Part shown: one piece after another, positions 50,219 through 60,061 of the stretch
Position numbering within the stretch: position 1 is the first letter of the stretch
Layout: every line of letters starts with the position of its first letter
Assembly: GCF_016583905.1 (NCBI RefSeq)
Contig: NZ_NRRY01000002.1
Span: 124,001-188,000, forward strand
Direction: 5' to 3'
DNA: 64,000 bases
Source of the DNA: Lamprobacter modestohalophilus
GTDB taxonomy: Bacteria; Pseudomonadota; Gammaproteobacteria; Chromatiales; Chromatiaceae
The notes under the pieces: generated by a model
What the model was told of the DNA's origin: nothing
Seen by the model: only the letters and a program-made list of their open reading frames with translations
Database searches by the model: none
Position numbers and translations under genes: made by a program

Positions 50219-51751
50219 ATGGCGAAGGCCGACTTCCAAGTCCCCGTACTCAAGCAGTACCCAGAGATCCCGGAGATCGAGCCGGGCGTCATGGCGCACT
50301 CGAGCCCGTTCAAGTCGAAGCCGCAGTTCCAGGCCGATCTCGGCTTCCCAGGCGAACTCGTCGATGACTGGCAGACCAAGGCGATCGACAAGATGGGCGA
50401 TCTGCTCGGGCGCTACCGCTCGCTGCGGGTTTACCTGGACTCCTGTGTCAAGTGCGGCTCTTGCACCGATAAATGCCACTACTACCTTGGTACGCACGAT
50501 CCAAAGAACATGCCGGTTGGCCGTCAGGATCTGCTGCGCAAGGTCTATCGCCGCCATTTCACCATCGCGGGTCGCTTATTCCCGAAACTGGTCGGCGCCG
50601 AGGACCTGACTGAAGAAGTGCTCGGCGACTGGTATAGCTATTTCCATCAGTGCTCGCAGTGCCGGCGCTGCTCGGTGTTTTGCCCCTATGGCATCGACAC
50701 GGCTGAGATCTCGATGGCGGCGCGCGAGATCATGGATCACATCGGTGTCGGGCAGAAGTACTGTAACGAGATCATCGCCAAGGTCTACAAGATCGGCAAT
50801 AACCTGGGCCTGCCTGGTCCGGCCTTGGTCGATACGCTCGAGGGGCTCGAAGAGGATGTCTTCGATGACACCGGGGTCGAGGTCAAATACCCGGTCGATA
50901 AAGAAGGCGCTGACATTTTGCTGGTCACGCCCTCAGCCGACTTCTTTGCCGAGCCGCATGTGGATGGGCTGATTGGCTATGGCAAGGTCTTTCACGAGGC
51001 TGGTGTCAGCTGGACTCTAAGCAGTCATGCCTCAGAGGCCGCTAACTTCGGCATGTTCATCGGCTCCTACGAGAACATGCGTCGAGTTGCGCTGCGTATC
51101 CGCGAGGCCGCGATCAAGTTGAAGGTCAAGCGCATCGTGTTCGGCGAGTGTGGGCATGCCTGGCGCGTCGCCTACAGCTTCTTGAATACGCTCGCCGGGC
51201 CTTGGGATTTCCTCGATCCGCGCTATCCGGTGCCGCAGCATATCTGCGAATTCACCTACGCCCTGATTCAGGAAGGCAAGCTGAATCTGGACAAGAGCCG
51301 GAATGACGACATGGTCCTCACCTACCACGATTCGTGCAACGTTGCGCGGGCTTCGCGGATGGGTGACCGACCCGGCGGCCAATTCGATATTCCGCGCGCC
51401 ATCATCCGCGCGACCTGCAATAACTTCTATGACATGGATGAAGAGACGATCCGCGATCGCACCTTCTGCTGCGGTGGCGGTGGCGGTCTGCTCACGGATG
51501 ATCTGATGGAGATCCGGGTCAAAGGCGCTCAGCCGCGGGTTGAGGCCTTGAACAATGTCATGCAGGAGAAGGGTGTCACCCACATGGCCGCGATCTGCGC
51601 TATTTGTAAGAGCCAATTCACCAAGGTATTGCCTTACTACGGGATGGACCTGGATCAGATCGTTAGCGTCCATCAACTCGTCTCGAACGCGTTGGTATTG
51701 ACCGGCGAAGAGACCGACGATGAAGACGAGGTTGCCGATGAGGCGGCCTGA
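50219..51751 (+). CDS. dsrK: DsrK, HdrD-like iron-sulfur subunit
   Basis: A 510-aa cytoplasmic protein related to heterodisulfide reductase HdrD: two [4Fe-4S] motifs (SCVKCGSCTDKCHYYLGTHD; QCSQCRRCSVFCPYGID) and CCG-type cysteine motifs (FGECGHAWR; TFCCGGGGGLL, HMAAICAICKSQF) for a special cluster. It oxidises or reduces DsrC and hands electrons to DsrM. The C-terminus is very acidic (DDEDEVADEA). Confidence 0.96.
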   Translation: MAKADFQVPVLKQYPEIPEIEPGVMAHSSPFKSKPQFQADLGFPGELVDDWQTKAIDKMGDLLGRYRSLRVYLDSCVKCGSCTDKCHYYLGTHDPKNMPVGRQDLLRKVYRRHFTIAGRLFPKLVGAEDLTEEVLGDWYSYFHQCSQCRRCSVFCPYGIDTAEISMAAREIMDHIGVGQKYCNEIIAKVYKIGNNLGLPGPALVDTLEGLEEDVFDDTGVEVKYPVDKEGADILLVTPSADFFAEPHVDGLIGYGKVFHEAGVSWTLSSHASEAANFGMFIGSYENMRRVALRIREAAIKLKVKRIVFGECGHAWRVAYSFLNTLAGPWDFLDPRYPVPQHICEFTYALIQEGKLNLDKSRNDDMVLTYHDSCNVARASRMGDRPGGQFDIPRAIIRATCNNFYDMDEETIRDRTFCCGGGGGLLTDDLMEIRVKGAQPRVEALNNVMQEKGVTHMAAICAICKSQFTKVLPYYGMDLDQIVSVHQLVSNALVLTGEETDDEDEVADEAA

Positions 51752-51893
51752 AGCAGGAACCGACCGTGGCCCTGCTAATGCATTTGCATTGAGACTGTAG
51801 CTAATACGAGCTTCGGGTGCGACGGACGCATCCAGCGCCGGTGATCAACCAAGAGCCTCAGCTCGACTTCGACTCTTGTTAGGAGCGTTATCG

Positions 51894-53855
51894 ATGGCAA
51901 CTTCCACTGACGAAATGACCAAACTTTCCTGGCGCCGCTTTGAGGATGGCGACAACGTTTGGGACAACCTGACTGAACAAATCTTTGTTCAGGATACGTC
52001 CCATAAATGTCCCACCTATGTGCACAAGACGCCGCCGTGTCAGGGGAGCTGTCCGTCGGGTGAGGACATCCGCGGCTGGCTGCAGATCGTGCGCGGCATT
52101 GAGCAGCCGCCCGAGGGCATGACCTGGCAAGAATATGCCTTCCGTCGCTCCACCGATGCGAATCCATTCCCATCGATGATGGGCCGCGTTTGCCCAGCGC
52201 CCTGTCAGGATGGCTGTAACCGGAACGAGGTCGAAGACTTCGTCGGCATCAATGCCGTCGAACAGTTCATCGGCGACACCGCGACCGCCAATGGCTATAA
52301 GTTCGAGCCGGCGCCGGTCGATACCGGTAAGCGCGTCGCGGTCATTGGTGGTGGACCGGCTGGACTGGCCGCGGCCTACCAGCTGCGTCGGAAAGGCCAT
52401 GCCGCGACCATCTTCGAGGCCAACAGCGAGCTGGGCGGCATGTTCCGCTACGGTATTCCCGGCTACCGCGTGCCGCGTGATGCGCTGGATGCCGAGATCA
52501 ACCGCATCCTCGACATGGGTCAGATCGAGCTGAAGATGGGTGCCAAGGTTGGTGTCGACGTCACCGTTGATCAGCTCGAGAAGGATTACGATGCGATCCT
52601 CTGGGCGATTGGCTGTCAGTCAGGCCGTGGGCTGCCCGTGCCGGGTTGGGAAGGCACCCCGAACTGCGTCTCTGGCGTTGCTTTCCTAAAGGCCTTCAAT
52701 GAAGGCCGCATGAAGGTCACCGCTGATAAGGTAGTCTGCGTCGGTGGTGGTGATACCTCGATCGATGTGGTCTCGGTGGCGCGTCGCCTTGGTCATATCA
52801 CTAAGAGCGGCAAGAGTGACCTGCCCGAGACGGTCATCCACGACGGCTACGTTGCCCACGACACCGCGATGACCGCGGCTGCCGAAGGCGCAGAGGTGAC
52901 CCTGACCTCGCTCTTCACGCGTGAGAAGATGACCGCTTCCGAGCATGAGGTGCATGACGCGCTGCACGAAGGCGTCACCGTCCTTGACGGTGTGATGCCG
53001 GTCGAGGTGATCAAGAATGCTGAGGGTCGAGCGATCGGTCTGAAGGTTGCCGACTGCGAGATGAAGGATGGCCGCCCGACGCCGGTGGAAGGCACCGAGC
53101 GGGTGTTGGACGCCGATCTGGTGGTCGCTGCGATTGGTCAGGGCGGTGAGTTGACCGGCCTCGAGGATCTCGACAACGGTCGTGGTCTGATGAATAGCGA
53201 CAAGTTCTATCAGGTCCCGGACAAGCCTGGTCATTTCGTTGCTGGCGACATCATTCGTCCACATCTGCTCACCACCGCGATCGGCCAGGCATGGATTGCG
53301 GTCGAGTCGATCGACGAATACGTCAACAAGGCCGAGCACAAGCGTCGTCCGAAGGTCGACGTGCATCACTTCGATCTGCTGGCCAAGATGAATGAGGCCA
53401 AGCTGGCACCAGAGCAGTTCAAGGTCGAAGCCAGCGGTGACCTGCGCGGTACCTCTGACGCGAACTATGCGATCCACAATTACGAGGATCGCTCCGGCGC
53501 TGAGGTCATCCCGCACGATGAGCTCTACCTCGCGCACTTCCCTCACACCCCTCGTGTCTTGCGCCGTGAAGAGGTGCCAAGCTCTGAAGAGGTGCTCGGT
53601 CACTTCAAGGAGCGCGTGATCGGCTACTCCGAGGAAGACGCCGTTAACGAGGCCAAGCGCTGCATGAGCTGCGGCATGTGCTTCGAGTGTGATAACTGCG
53701 TCATCTTCTGTCCGCAGGATGCTGTGTTCCGGGTCAACAAGTCCGAGAGCACCACCGGCCGCTATGTCGATACCGACTACGACAAGTGCATCGGCTGTCA
53801 CATCTGTGCTGATGTCTGTCCGACTGGCTACATCAAGATGGGCCTCGGTGAATAA
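51894..53855 (+). CDS. dsrL: DsrL, NAD(P)H:acceptor oxidoreductase
   Basis: A 653-aa flavoprotein of the GltD type. N-terminal cysteines (PCQGSCPSGEDIRGWL; RVCPAPCQDGCNRNEVED) bind a cluster, then FAD (VAVIGGGPAGLAAAYQLRRKG) and NAD(P) domains (VVCVGGGDTSIDVVSVARRLG), and a C-terminal ferredoxin domain (RCMSCGMCFECDNCVIFC; KCIGCHICADVCPTG). DsrL takes electrons from DsrAB during sulfur oxidation. The C-terminal ferredoxin domain marks the oxidative type. ATG 51894 with AGGAG upstream. Confidence 0.96.
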   Translation: MATSTDEMTKLSWRRFEDGDNVWDNLTEQIFVQDTSHKCPTYVHKTPPCQGSCPSGEDIRGWLQIVRGIEQPPEGMTWQEYAFRRSTDANPFPSMMGRVCPAPCQDGCNRNEVEDFVGINAVEQFIGDTATANGYKFEPAPVDTGKRVAVIGGGPAGLAAAYQLRRKGHAATIFEANSELGGMFRYGIPGYRVPRDALDAEINRILDMGQIELKMGAKVGVDVTVDQLEKDYDAILWAIGCQSGRGLPVPGWEGTPNCVSGVAFLKAFNEGRMKVTADKVVCVGGGDTSIDVVSVARRLGHITKSGKSDLPETVIHDGYVAHDTAMTAAAEGAEVTLTSLFTREKMTASEHEVHDALHEGVTVLDGVMPVEVIKNAEGRAIGLKVADCEMKDGRPTPVEGTERVLDADLVVAAIGQGGELTGLEDLDNGRGLMNSDKFYQVPDKPGHFVAGDIIRPHLLTTAIGQAWIAVESIDEYVNKAEHKRRPKVDVHHFDLLAKMNEAKLAPEQFKVEASGDLRGTSDANYAIHNYEDRSGAEVIPHDELYLAHFPHTPRVLRREEVPSSEEVLGHFKERVIGYSEEDAVNEAKRCMSCGMCFECDNCVIFCPQDAVFRVNKSESTTGRYVDTDYDKCIGCHICADVCPTGYIKMGLGE

Positions 53856-53883
53856 GCAACCCGCAACAGAGCAAGAGGCGTCG

Positions 53884-54351
53884 ATGGCAACGATCATGAC
53901 CAAAGGCGTCCTCCTCGCGCTACTGGCTGCCGTACTCGGGGTGGGGTCGGCAGCCTACGCCGAGGGGGTCGGAGACTTCGTGCTGCCAAGCTCAAAGGCG
54001 GCATCGCTAGAGAACTGCGTCGAGCCCACTGAATACATGCGGCGCAATCACTTCGAGCTGATCCGTCACCAGCGCGACGAGACCGTCTATGGGGGTATTC
54101 GTGGTGACAGTCACGGCCTGTCGGGCTGTGTCTCGTGCCATGTTGGCTACGACGACACCGGCGCTCCCATCGAGATCGATGCGGAGGGGCAATTCTGCCG
54201 CAGCTGCCACGCGTATGCGTCGGTCGAGATGAACTGCTTCGACTGCCATGCAACCGTTCCTCGGGGTGAAGCCTGGAACCATGAGGTTGCCGCGGCACAC
54301 GCGCATTTGACCGGGTCCGCTCCAATCGGACCAACGGCCGCCGAGCGATAG
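53884..54351 (+). CDS. dsrJ: DsrJ, periplasmic tri-haem cytochrome c
   Basis: A 155-aa secreted cytochrome with a signal segment (about residues 5-26, ending AAYAEG) and three CxxCH haem sites: CVSCH, CRSCH and CFDCH. An extra cysteine in ENCVEPTEYMRRNHFE matches the position known for His/Cys haem ligation in A. vinosum DsrJ. Part of the DsrMKJOP transmembrane complex. It begins 28 bp after dsrL. Confidence 0.95.
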   Translation: MATIMTKGVLLALLAAVLGVGSAAYAEGVGDFVLPSSKAASLENCVEPTEYMRRNHFELIRHQRDETVYGGIRGDSHGLSGCVSCHVGYDDTGAPIEIDAEGQFCRSCHAYASVEMNCFDCHATVPRGEAWNHEVAAAHAHLTGSAPIGPTAAER

Positions 54352-54380
54352 GCATTCAGCGAGGCGAGGCAATCGTTACG

Positions 54381-55160
54381 ATGAATCATGAAAACGAATC
54401 GATGAACCAAGGTCGCCGAGACTTTCTCGGCGCCGCTGCTGGGGTATCCGCTGCTGCGGTCGCACCGGGCGTGTTCCTACACACCCCGGTGGCCAATGCG
54501 GCTGCGCGGACTGATCCTGTGACCGATTTGCACCGCTGGGGGCTACTGGTCGATACCAGCAAGTGCGCTGACGGCTGCACGGCCTGTGTTGACGCCTGCG
54601 ATAGCGAAAACGGCTTGAACTTGCAGTCGAAGCCGCATGGTCAAGACGAGCTTAAATGGGAAAATCAGCGCGCCGTTTGGATTCGCAAGGTCAAGCTGCA
54701 GGACAACCTCACCGGTCATGTGACCAACCTGCCGCTGATGTGTCAGCACTGTGAGCATCCGCCTTGTGTCGATGTTTGTCCGACCGGGGCATCGTTCAAG
54801 CGCGCGGACGGCATTGTCATGGTCGACCGCCACACCTGTATCGGCTGCCGTTATTGCATGATGGCGTGCCCTTATAAGGCGCGGTCATTTATTCATGAGC
54901 AGGTCGATCACAAGCTGACCCGTGCTCCGCGCGGTAAGGGCTGCGTCGAGAGCTGTAACCTCTGCGCGCATCGTCTGGACTCGGGCGATATCTCCACCGC
55001 CTGCGCTGAGGCCTGCTCCGCTGAAGGGCATCAGGCGCTGATCTTTGGCGACCTGAAAGATCCCATGGGTCCTCTGCGGCAGGCATTGGCCAAGACCCCA
55101 AGCCGGCAGATCCGCCAAGACCTCGGCCTGAATACCGGCGTGCGCTACGCCGGCATCTGA
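54381..55160 (+). CDS. dsrO: DsrO, periplasmic ferredoxin-like subunit
   Basis: A 259-aa iron-sulfur protein exported by Tat: the twin-arginine motif is in NQGRRDFLGAAAGVSAAAVA. Four cysteine clusters (SKCADGCTACVDACDSENG; MCQHCEHPPCVDVCPTGAS; TCIGCRYCMMACPYKA; CVESCNLCAHRL) indicate four [4Fe-4S] centres. It connects DsrJ to DsrP in the periplasm. A second ATG at 54402 lies closer to the twin-arginine motif. Confidence 0.95.
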   Translation: MNHENESMNQGRRDFLGAAAGVSAAAVAPGVFLHTPVANAAARTDPVTDLHRWGLLVDTSKCADGCTACVDACDSENGLNLQSKPHGQDELKWENQRAVWIRKVKLQDNLTGHVTNLPLMCQHCEHPPCVDVCPTGASFKRADGIVMVDRHTCIGCRYCMMACPYKARSFIHEQVDHKLTRAPRGKGCVESCNLCAHRLDSGDISTACAEACSAEGHQALIFGDLKDPMGPLRQALAKTPSRQIRQDLGLNTGVRYAGI

Positions 55161-55230
55161 CCTCTGCGCTGCAAGCCCCTGATCGCTGTTCAGGCTGTTG
55201 ACGCCATCGCACCACGTTAGAGAAGTGAGC

Positions 55231-56463
55231 ATGAAAAGAATCGTCTATCGGGAATGGCTGCTCCAACCCCAGCGCTACTGGGGCTTACTCGCAATCCTCG
55301 CCGCAGTGATCGCGGTTGGTGGGCTGTCGGCGCTCTACATGGAGCACCATGGCCACTGGGTTACCGGTATGACGAACTCCGTGGTCTGGGGCGTCCCGCA
55401 CGTGTTCGCGGTGTTTCTGATCATCTCCGCATCGGGTGCGCTCAATGTGGCCTCGATTGGCACCGTGTTTGACAAGAAGGTGTACAAGCCGCTCGGGCGC
55501 CTCTCCGGATTATTGGCGGTCGCGTTGCTGATCGGTGGGCTTTTGGTGCTGGTGTTGGATCTGGGGCGTCCCGACCGGCTACTGGTCGCGATGACGACCT
55601 ACAATTTCAGCTCGATCTTTGCCTGGAATATCTTCCTCTACTCTGGCTTCGCGGCGATCGTCATCGGCTACCTCTGGACCATGGCCGAGCGCAAGGGTAA
55701 CGCTCTGCAAAAGCCTGTGGGCACCTTCGCCTTCCTCTGGCGCTTGGCACTGACGACCGGTACCGGCTCGATCTTCGGCTTCCTAGTCGGTCGCGAGGCC
55801 TACGATACGGCGATTCTTGCGCCCTTGTTCGTAGTCATGTCGTTCGCCTACGGTCTTGCGATCTACATGCTGGTGCTGTTTTATGCCTTCGATGCGGATG
55901 GTCGACCCATCGGCCCAGCCATGCTCAAGCGACTCAAGAATCTGCTTGCTCTGTTTATTGCGGCCATCTTGTACTTTACCCTGATCTATCACCTCACCAA
56001 GCTCTATGGCGCCAAGAATGACGACATCGAGACCTTCTTCTTGATCAGTGGTGGTCTCTACACCGGTCTGTTCTGGGTTGGCTGGATCTTGATTGGTGGA
56101 CTGTTGCCGCTCGGGATCATTTATCACCCTGAGCTGAGTCAGCGACGTGATTGGATCGCTGCTGCTTGCGGCATGGTGATCGTTGGTGGGCTCGCCGCGA
56201 TGTACGTCATCATCGTTGGTAGTCAGGCCTATCCGCAGGAGATGTTCCCTGGCTACAGCGTGATCCAGTTTGGCGCGCCGGGGGACATCGGTGGACAGGT
56301 CGCACCCTACTCCCCGAGCTTCCCTGAGCTGCTTCTCGGGTTCGGTGGGGTTGGCATCGCGTTGCTGATCACCGCCATTGGCGTGCGGGTGCTTCAGTTC
56401 CTGCCTGAGTCGCTGGCCGATCGTGACGTCGATCCGCATGCGAGCGCGCGCTCGACGGCCTGA
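55231..56463 (+). CDS. dsrP: DsrP, NrfD-like membrane subunit
   Basis: A 410-aa polytopic membrane protein of the NrfD/PsrC family with about ten hydrophobic segments; VYREWLLQPQRYWGLLAILA at the start and GMTNSVVWGVPHVFAVFLII are typical. It interacts with quinones and completes DsrMKJOP. An AGAGAAGTGAGC element precedes ATG 55231; an ATG at 55198 would add 11 residues. Confidence 0.95.
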   Translation: MKRIVYREWLLQPQRYWGLLAILAAVIAVGGLSALYMEHHGHWVTGMTNSVVWGVPHVFAVFLIISASGALNVASIGTVFDKKVYKPLGRLSGLLAVALLIGGLLVLVLDLGRPDRLLVAMTTYNFSSIFAWNIFLYSGFAAIVIGYLWTMAERKGNALQKPVGTFAFLWRLALTTGTGSIFGFLVGREAYDTAILAPLFVVMSFAYGLAIYMLVLFYAFDADGRPIGPAMLKRLKNLLALFIAAILYFTLIYHLTKLYGAKNDDIETFFLISGGLYTGLFWVGWILIGGLLPLGIIYHPELSQRRDWIAAACGMVIVGGLAAMYVIIVGSQAYPQEMFPGYSVIQFGAPGDIGGQVAPYSPSFPELLLGFGGVGIALLITAIGVRVLQFLPESLADRDVDPHASARSTA

Positions 56464-56519
56464 TTTCAAGAAGAAACCCTGGCAGCAGCGCCTGTTGACC
56501 TGCGACTGATTGATCAACG

Positions 56520-57905
56520 ATGGCGCACCTCTACCTCGCGGCGACACAGAAGTCCTCTGGAAAGACGACGCTGAGCATCGGCTTGATCCGTGAGTTATCG
56601 CGGCGCGGTCAGCGTGTTCAGCCGTTCAAAAAGGGTCCTGACTATATCGATCCGCTGTGGCTCGCCCGCGCTGCAGGTGGGCGTACCTGCCACAATCTCG
56701 ACTATCACAGCATGCCTGTCGACGAGATCCGGAGTGATTTCAAGCGTCTGCTCGAGGCCTCGACGATCGGTGTGATCGAGGGCAATGTCGGTCTGTTCGA
56801 TAGTCCGAGCCTGGATGGTGCTGGCTCGAACGCGGAACTGGCCAAGCTGCTGGGTGCGCCGGTGCTGCTCGTCATCAATGTCCAGGGGATGGGGCGCGGG
56901 ATCGTGCCGCTACTACTTGGCTACCAGGCGTTTGATCCCGATCTGCGAATTGCAGGCGTTATCCTGAACAAGGTTGGTGGCGGCCGCCATGAGGCGAACC
57001 TGCGCCGCGTCGTCGAGCATTACACCGATCTGCCGCTGCTGGGGTCGATCCCTCGCGATGCTGAGCTTGCGATCGAGGAGCGCCATCTCGGGTTGATACC
57101 AAGCAACGAGGCCGAGGCGGTCGAGGCTACGGTTGAATCGATTCGCCGCGCGGTCGCTGACTGCGTCGATGTTGATCAGATCCTTAGCATCGCCGAAGAC
57201 GCGCCGACTCCCGACTGGGAGGTCATGCGGCCTGCTTGGTCGGAGCAGCGCGCGCGCAGCGGCAGTTCGGTGCGAATCGGCATCGCGCGGGATGAGGTGT
57301 TTGGCTTCTACTATCCTGATGACCTCGCCGGGCTCGAGCGCGCCGGGGCTGAGCTGGTGCCTTTTAGTCCGCTCGCTGATGCGAGTCTGCCGGCCGTTGA
57401 TGGGCTCATCCTGGGTGGCGGCTTTCCAGAATCGCGGATGCAGGAGCTTGAGGCCAATCGCTCAATGCGCCAGTCGATTGCTGACTTCATCGCCGATGGT
57501 GGGGTGACCTACGCGGAGTGCGGCGGACTGATGTATCTCTGCGAGCGGCTACATTGGGGTGACGACTCGCGCCAGATGTGCGCGGTGCTCGACGCCGATG
57601 TCGCCATGCACGCGCGTCCACAGGGGCGCGGTTATGTGCGTCTGCGTGAGACTGAGGCCTTTCCATGGCCGCGCGTGCCGGCCGATGTCAGTGAGATCTG
57701 CGCACATGAATTCCATCATTCCGCCATCGTTGCGCCGCGAGCCGAGTGGCGCTATGCCTTCGATGTTCTCCGCGGCACCGGCATTGATGGCGCGCATGAC
57801 GGTATCATTCAGCACAATCTGCTGGCGAGCTATGCGCATTTGCGCGATGTCGGCGGGGTCAATTGGACGCGGCGTTTCGTCGATCGTGTTAGGGCAGTGC
57901 TTTAG
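56520..57905 (+). CDS. dsrN: DsrN, sirohaem amidase (cobyrinic acid a,c-diamide synthase-like)
   Basis: A 461-aa amidotransferase of the CbiA type: ATP-binding P-loop-like start (HLYLAATQKSSGKTTLSIGL; FKKGPDYIDPLW) and a C-terminal class I glutaminase-like half with the nucleophile cysteine in VTYAECGGLMYL and GGGFPESR. It converts sirohaem to the amide form used by DsrAB. 56 bp after dsrP. Confidence 0.94.
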   Translation: MAHLYLAATQKSSGKTTLSIGLIRELSRRGQRVQPFKKGPDYIDPLWLARAAGGRTCHNLDYHSMPVDEIRSDFKRLLEASTIGVIEGNVGLFDSPSLDGAGSNAELAKLLGAPVLLVINVQGMGRGIVPLLLGYQAFDPDLRIAGVILNKVGGGRHEANLRRVVEHYTDLPLLGSIPRDAELAIEERHLGLIPSNEAEAVEATVESIRRAVADCVDVDQILSIAEDAPTPDWEVMRPAWSEQRARSGSSVRIGIARDEVFGFYYPDDLAGLERAGAELVPFSPLADASLPAVDGLILGGGFPESRMQELEANRSMRQSIADFIADGGVTYAECGGLMYLCERLHWGDDSRQMCAVLDADVAMHARPQGRGYVRLRETEAFPWPRVPADVSEICAHEFHHSAIVAPRAEWRYAFDVLRGTGIDGAHDGIIQHNLLASYAHLRDVGGVNWTRRFVDRVRAVL

Positions 57906-58068
57906 CCGGTGCTGCCGCTGCAGCTCGGGCGGATGTGGCCGTGAAACAACGGCTTCATCGCGAGGCTCTAGGCTCTGCCCCGCGCGATGAAGGCCGGTTT
58001 CTAGGCGGACATGGTCACGCGGCCAAATCTGTGCCCGGGCCCTTGGCAACGAGATAGGATGAGGGTTT

Positions 58069-58383
58069 ATGTTCAAACTAACGACAGCAGCAGCTGAGCA
58101 GGTCTTGAAGGCAGCAAAAGAGGCTGGAACCGATGGCCTGTCGCTGCGCCTTGCGGCGACCCAACAGGCTGATGGCAGCATCGACTACCGCATGGGCTTC
58201 GATGCCCCGACTGAAGAAGACATCCGCTTCCAGAGCGAAGGCGTGGATCTGGTCATGACGCCAGAGGATGTACCGCTGCTGGATCAGACAGTGATGGACT
58301 TCGTCGAACTCGAGCCTGGCAAGCCGCACTTCATCTTCATGAATCCGAAGGATCCGAACTATCAGCCGCCGGCCGATGCCTGA
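58069..58383 (+). CDS. dsrR: DsrR, A-type scaffold-like protein
   Basis: A 104-aa IscA-related protein (LTTAAAEQVLKAAKEAGTDG; VDLVMTPEDVPLLDQTVMDF) that lacks the three cysteines of IscA, as known for DsrR. In A. vinosum it affects dsr expression post-transcriptionally. Preceded by a 163-bp gap after dsrN. Confidence 0.93.
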   Translation: MFKLTTAAAEQVLKAAKEAGTDGLSLRLAATQQADGSIDYRMGFDAPTEEDIRFQSEGVDLVMTPEDVPLLDQTVMDFVELEPGKPHFIFMNPKDPNYQPPADA

Positions 58384-58404
58384 CAGCGTCCTTTGAGCGC
58401 TCGT

Positions 58405-58488
58405 TGGTTCTAAGGTTGGTCAATTAAGAGCGGTCTATTAAGGACGGTCTCTAAACGTGATCTAAAAGCGTAGTCTCTAAAGAGAGCG
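58405..58488. repeat. Degenerate tandem repeats between dsrR and dsrS
   Basis: About five imperfect copies of a 14-bp unit, for example GGTCAATTAAGAGC, GGTCTATTAAGGAC and GGTCTCTAAACGTG, ending just before the dsrS start, with the last copy giving AAAGAGAG as ribosome-binding site. Confidence 0.65.
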
Positions 58489-58492
58489 ATCG

Positions 58493-59656
58493 ATGGAACT
58501 GTCGAGCGAGGATAATCTGCGGCTGAACGTGCTGATCGCGAGTCGACCGCAGGCGATTCGGATCGACGAGTCACGCCTCGTTGTCTATGGCCTGTCGGAG
58601 CGCGGCGAGGCGAAGGTGGCGCTGAATCCGAGTGGCGCCGTCGATGGCTATCTGCGTGCGGTCAAGGAACTGATCTCTGGTCATATCCTTGGCTCGCCGG
58701 GTGGCTACCCGGTGTATCTGCGGCGTTGGACGCGGATGGGGCAGATGCGCGACCAGAGTCTTGAGCAGTTGTTGATGCTCGGAGAGTCAGAGGCTGTGGT
58801 CGCGGCGGTTGGCTCGCCCGGCCTCACCCCGGAGTTGGCACGCCGCGCCTGGTGGGCGATGGAGGATGCCGAGAATGCGCGACGGATGTTGCGCAACCCG
58901 ACCATCGTCGCGAGCGAGATGGGACCGGTGTTGGCTGATTATCTGGTCGAGTACCTGCCGTTCGAGACCGATCACGAGACGATGATGGAGTCGGTCCGGC
59001 TGGTGCTGCAGCCGGGGCTCCTGAGTGATGAGAAGATCCTCGAGCTGTGGAAGAAGTCGACGCGCAAGCAGGCCTATCTGGTTGGCTTTCTGCGCGCACG
59101 GCCCGATGACCTGCCGGAGCAGCCGCAGCCGCGGGCCGATGCCGACGAGATCGCGGCAGCGCTGGCCGATGAGCTGAGCGCTGGAAATGCCGTGGCCGGT
59201 CTCTTGGTCCGCGTCACCAGTGCCGGTGGACAGCGCTTTCTCAAGACCCTCTCGGCCGTGCTGGCCAAGCCGCCAAATCAGGATATCGTCAGCGCCGGCT
59301 TCGATCTTCTCCGGGGCTACTTTGCCGTGCTACGTCCGGAGGGCGATCCGAATCTCACCATCGAGGCCTTGCTGGCCGACGGCGAGGCCTTCGCGGGGCT
59401 TGGCGGCGATACCCGAGGCGGCGTGGCGATCGACGAGGCTGGGTCTGCGCCGATAGCGGAACAGGTTCAGCGCATCCTCGAGCGACTTCCAGCGGCCGCC
59501 CCGGACCTGGCTGCGATGCGCGTGCTCTCTGGCGCCGGCTACGGATTGATTCGCCCCCTGCTACCCGATCCAACAACCCTCGGCAGCCTGATGCGCCGCA
59601 AGCTAACGCCAGCGATCGATCCGCTCCAGGCACAGATTTCGCGACTGCTTGGCTAG
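58493..59656 (+). CDS. dsrS: DsrS, soluble dsr-operon protein
   Basis: A 387-aa soluble protein matching DsrS by position and features: helical, no cofactor motif, LRLNVLIASRPQAIRIDESR at the start and GSLMRRKLTPAIDPLQAQIS at the end. In A. vinosum it influences dsr expression; the molecular role is open. Last gene of the operon. I see no strong terminator directly after it. Confidence 0.9.
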   Translation: MELSSEDNLRLNVLIASRPQAIRIDESRLVVYGLSERGEAKVALNPSGAVDGYLRAVKELISGHILGSPGGYPVYLRRWTRMGQMRDQSLEQLLMLGESEAVVAAVGSPGLTPELARRAWWAMEDAENARRMLRNPTIVASEMGPVLADYLVEYLPFETDHETMMESVRLVLQPGLLSDEKILELWKKSTRKQAYLVGFLRARPDDLPEQPQPRADADEIAAALADELSAGNAVAGLLVRVTSAGGQRFLKTLSAVLAKPPNQDIVSAGFDLLRGYFAVLRPEGDPNLTIEALLADGEAFAGLGGDTRGGVAIDEAGSAPIAEQVQRILERLPAAAPDLAAMRVLSGAGYGLIRPLLPDPTTLGSLMRRKLTPAIDPLQAQISRLLG

Positions 59657-59767
59657 GTCTACCACCATGATCAGATCTTCAGCGGGCCGCAGCGAGGTCA
59701 ATAGCCGTGGTTTGCGCCAGCCAGTCCAGGCGGAGCAGGGTGGTACCGCCGCAATGGCACTGTGCAC

Positions 59768-60061
59768 TCATGCAGCCATCCTAGACGGTAGCCGACTGAC
59801 CGCCACGATCTTCGCCGTTTCGCGTAAATACTCGACATCAAGCGTCGCGTCTGCCGTGTCTCGCGACAGCTTCAGCAAACGCTCGTCCCCGGCTGCGAGG
59901 GCTTCTTTCTCAGGCGCTGTCAGATCCGCTAGGTGATCTTCCAGCCACTCCCTCGCATTGAGCATCAGGAATGCATCCCCGCATTCCGGGTCCCAATACT
60001 CAATATGTCCCAAATAACCGCGTAAAAGACGCAAGGACTCGCTGCGAGAGATCGATGTCAT
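59768..60061 (-). CDS. Small hypothetical protein (97 aa), overlapping pair partner
   Basis: A soluble acidic protein (LRLLRGYLGHIEYWDPECGD; AREWLEDHLADLTAPEKEAL; LLKLSRDTADATLDVEYLRE). ATG 60061 lies inside the end of the upstream gene (62-bp overlap); an ATG at 59965 would avoid the overlap. Small, acidic and downstream of a basic partner, it has the look of an immunity or antitoxin protein, but no family is recognised. Confidence 0.55.
   Translation of the reverse strand: MTSISRSESLRLLRGYLGHIEYWDPECGDAFLMLNAREWLEDHLADLTAPEKEALAAGDERLLKLSRDTADATLDVEYLRETAKIVAVSRLPSRMAA

Noticed and set aside
52686-53903. 405-codon open frame antisense to dsrL
   Set aside because: Shadow frame of a GC-rich gene; low-complexity composition (H, D, V rich), no ribosome-binding site, and dsrL is certain on the other strand.
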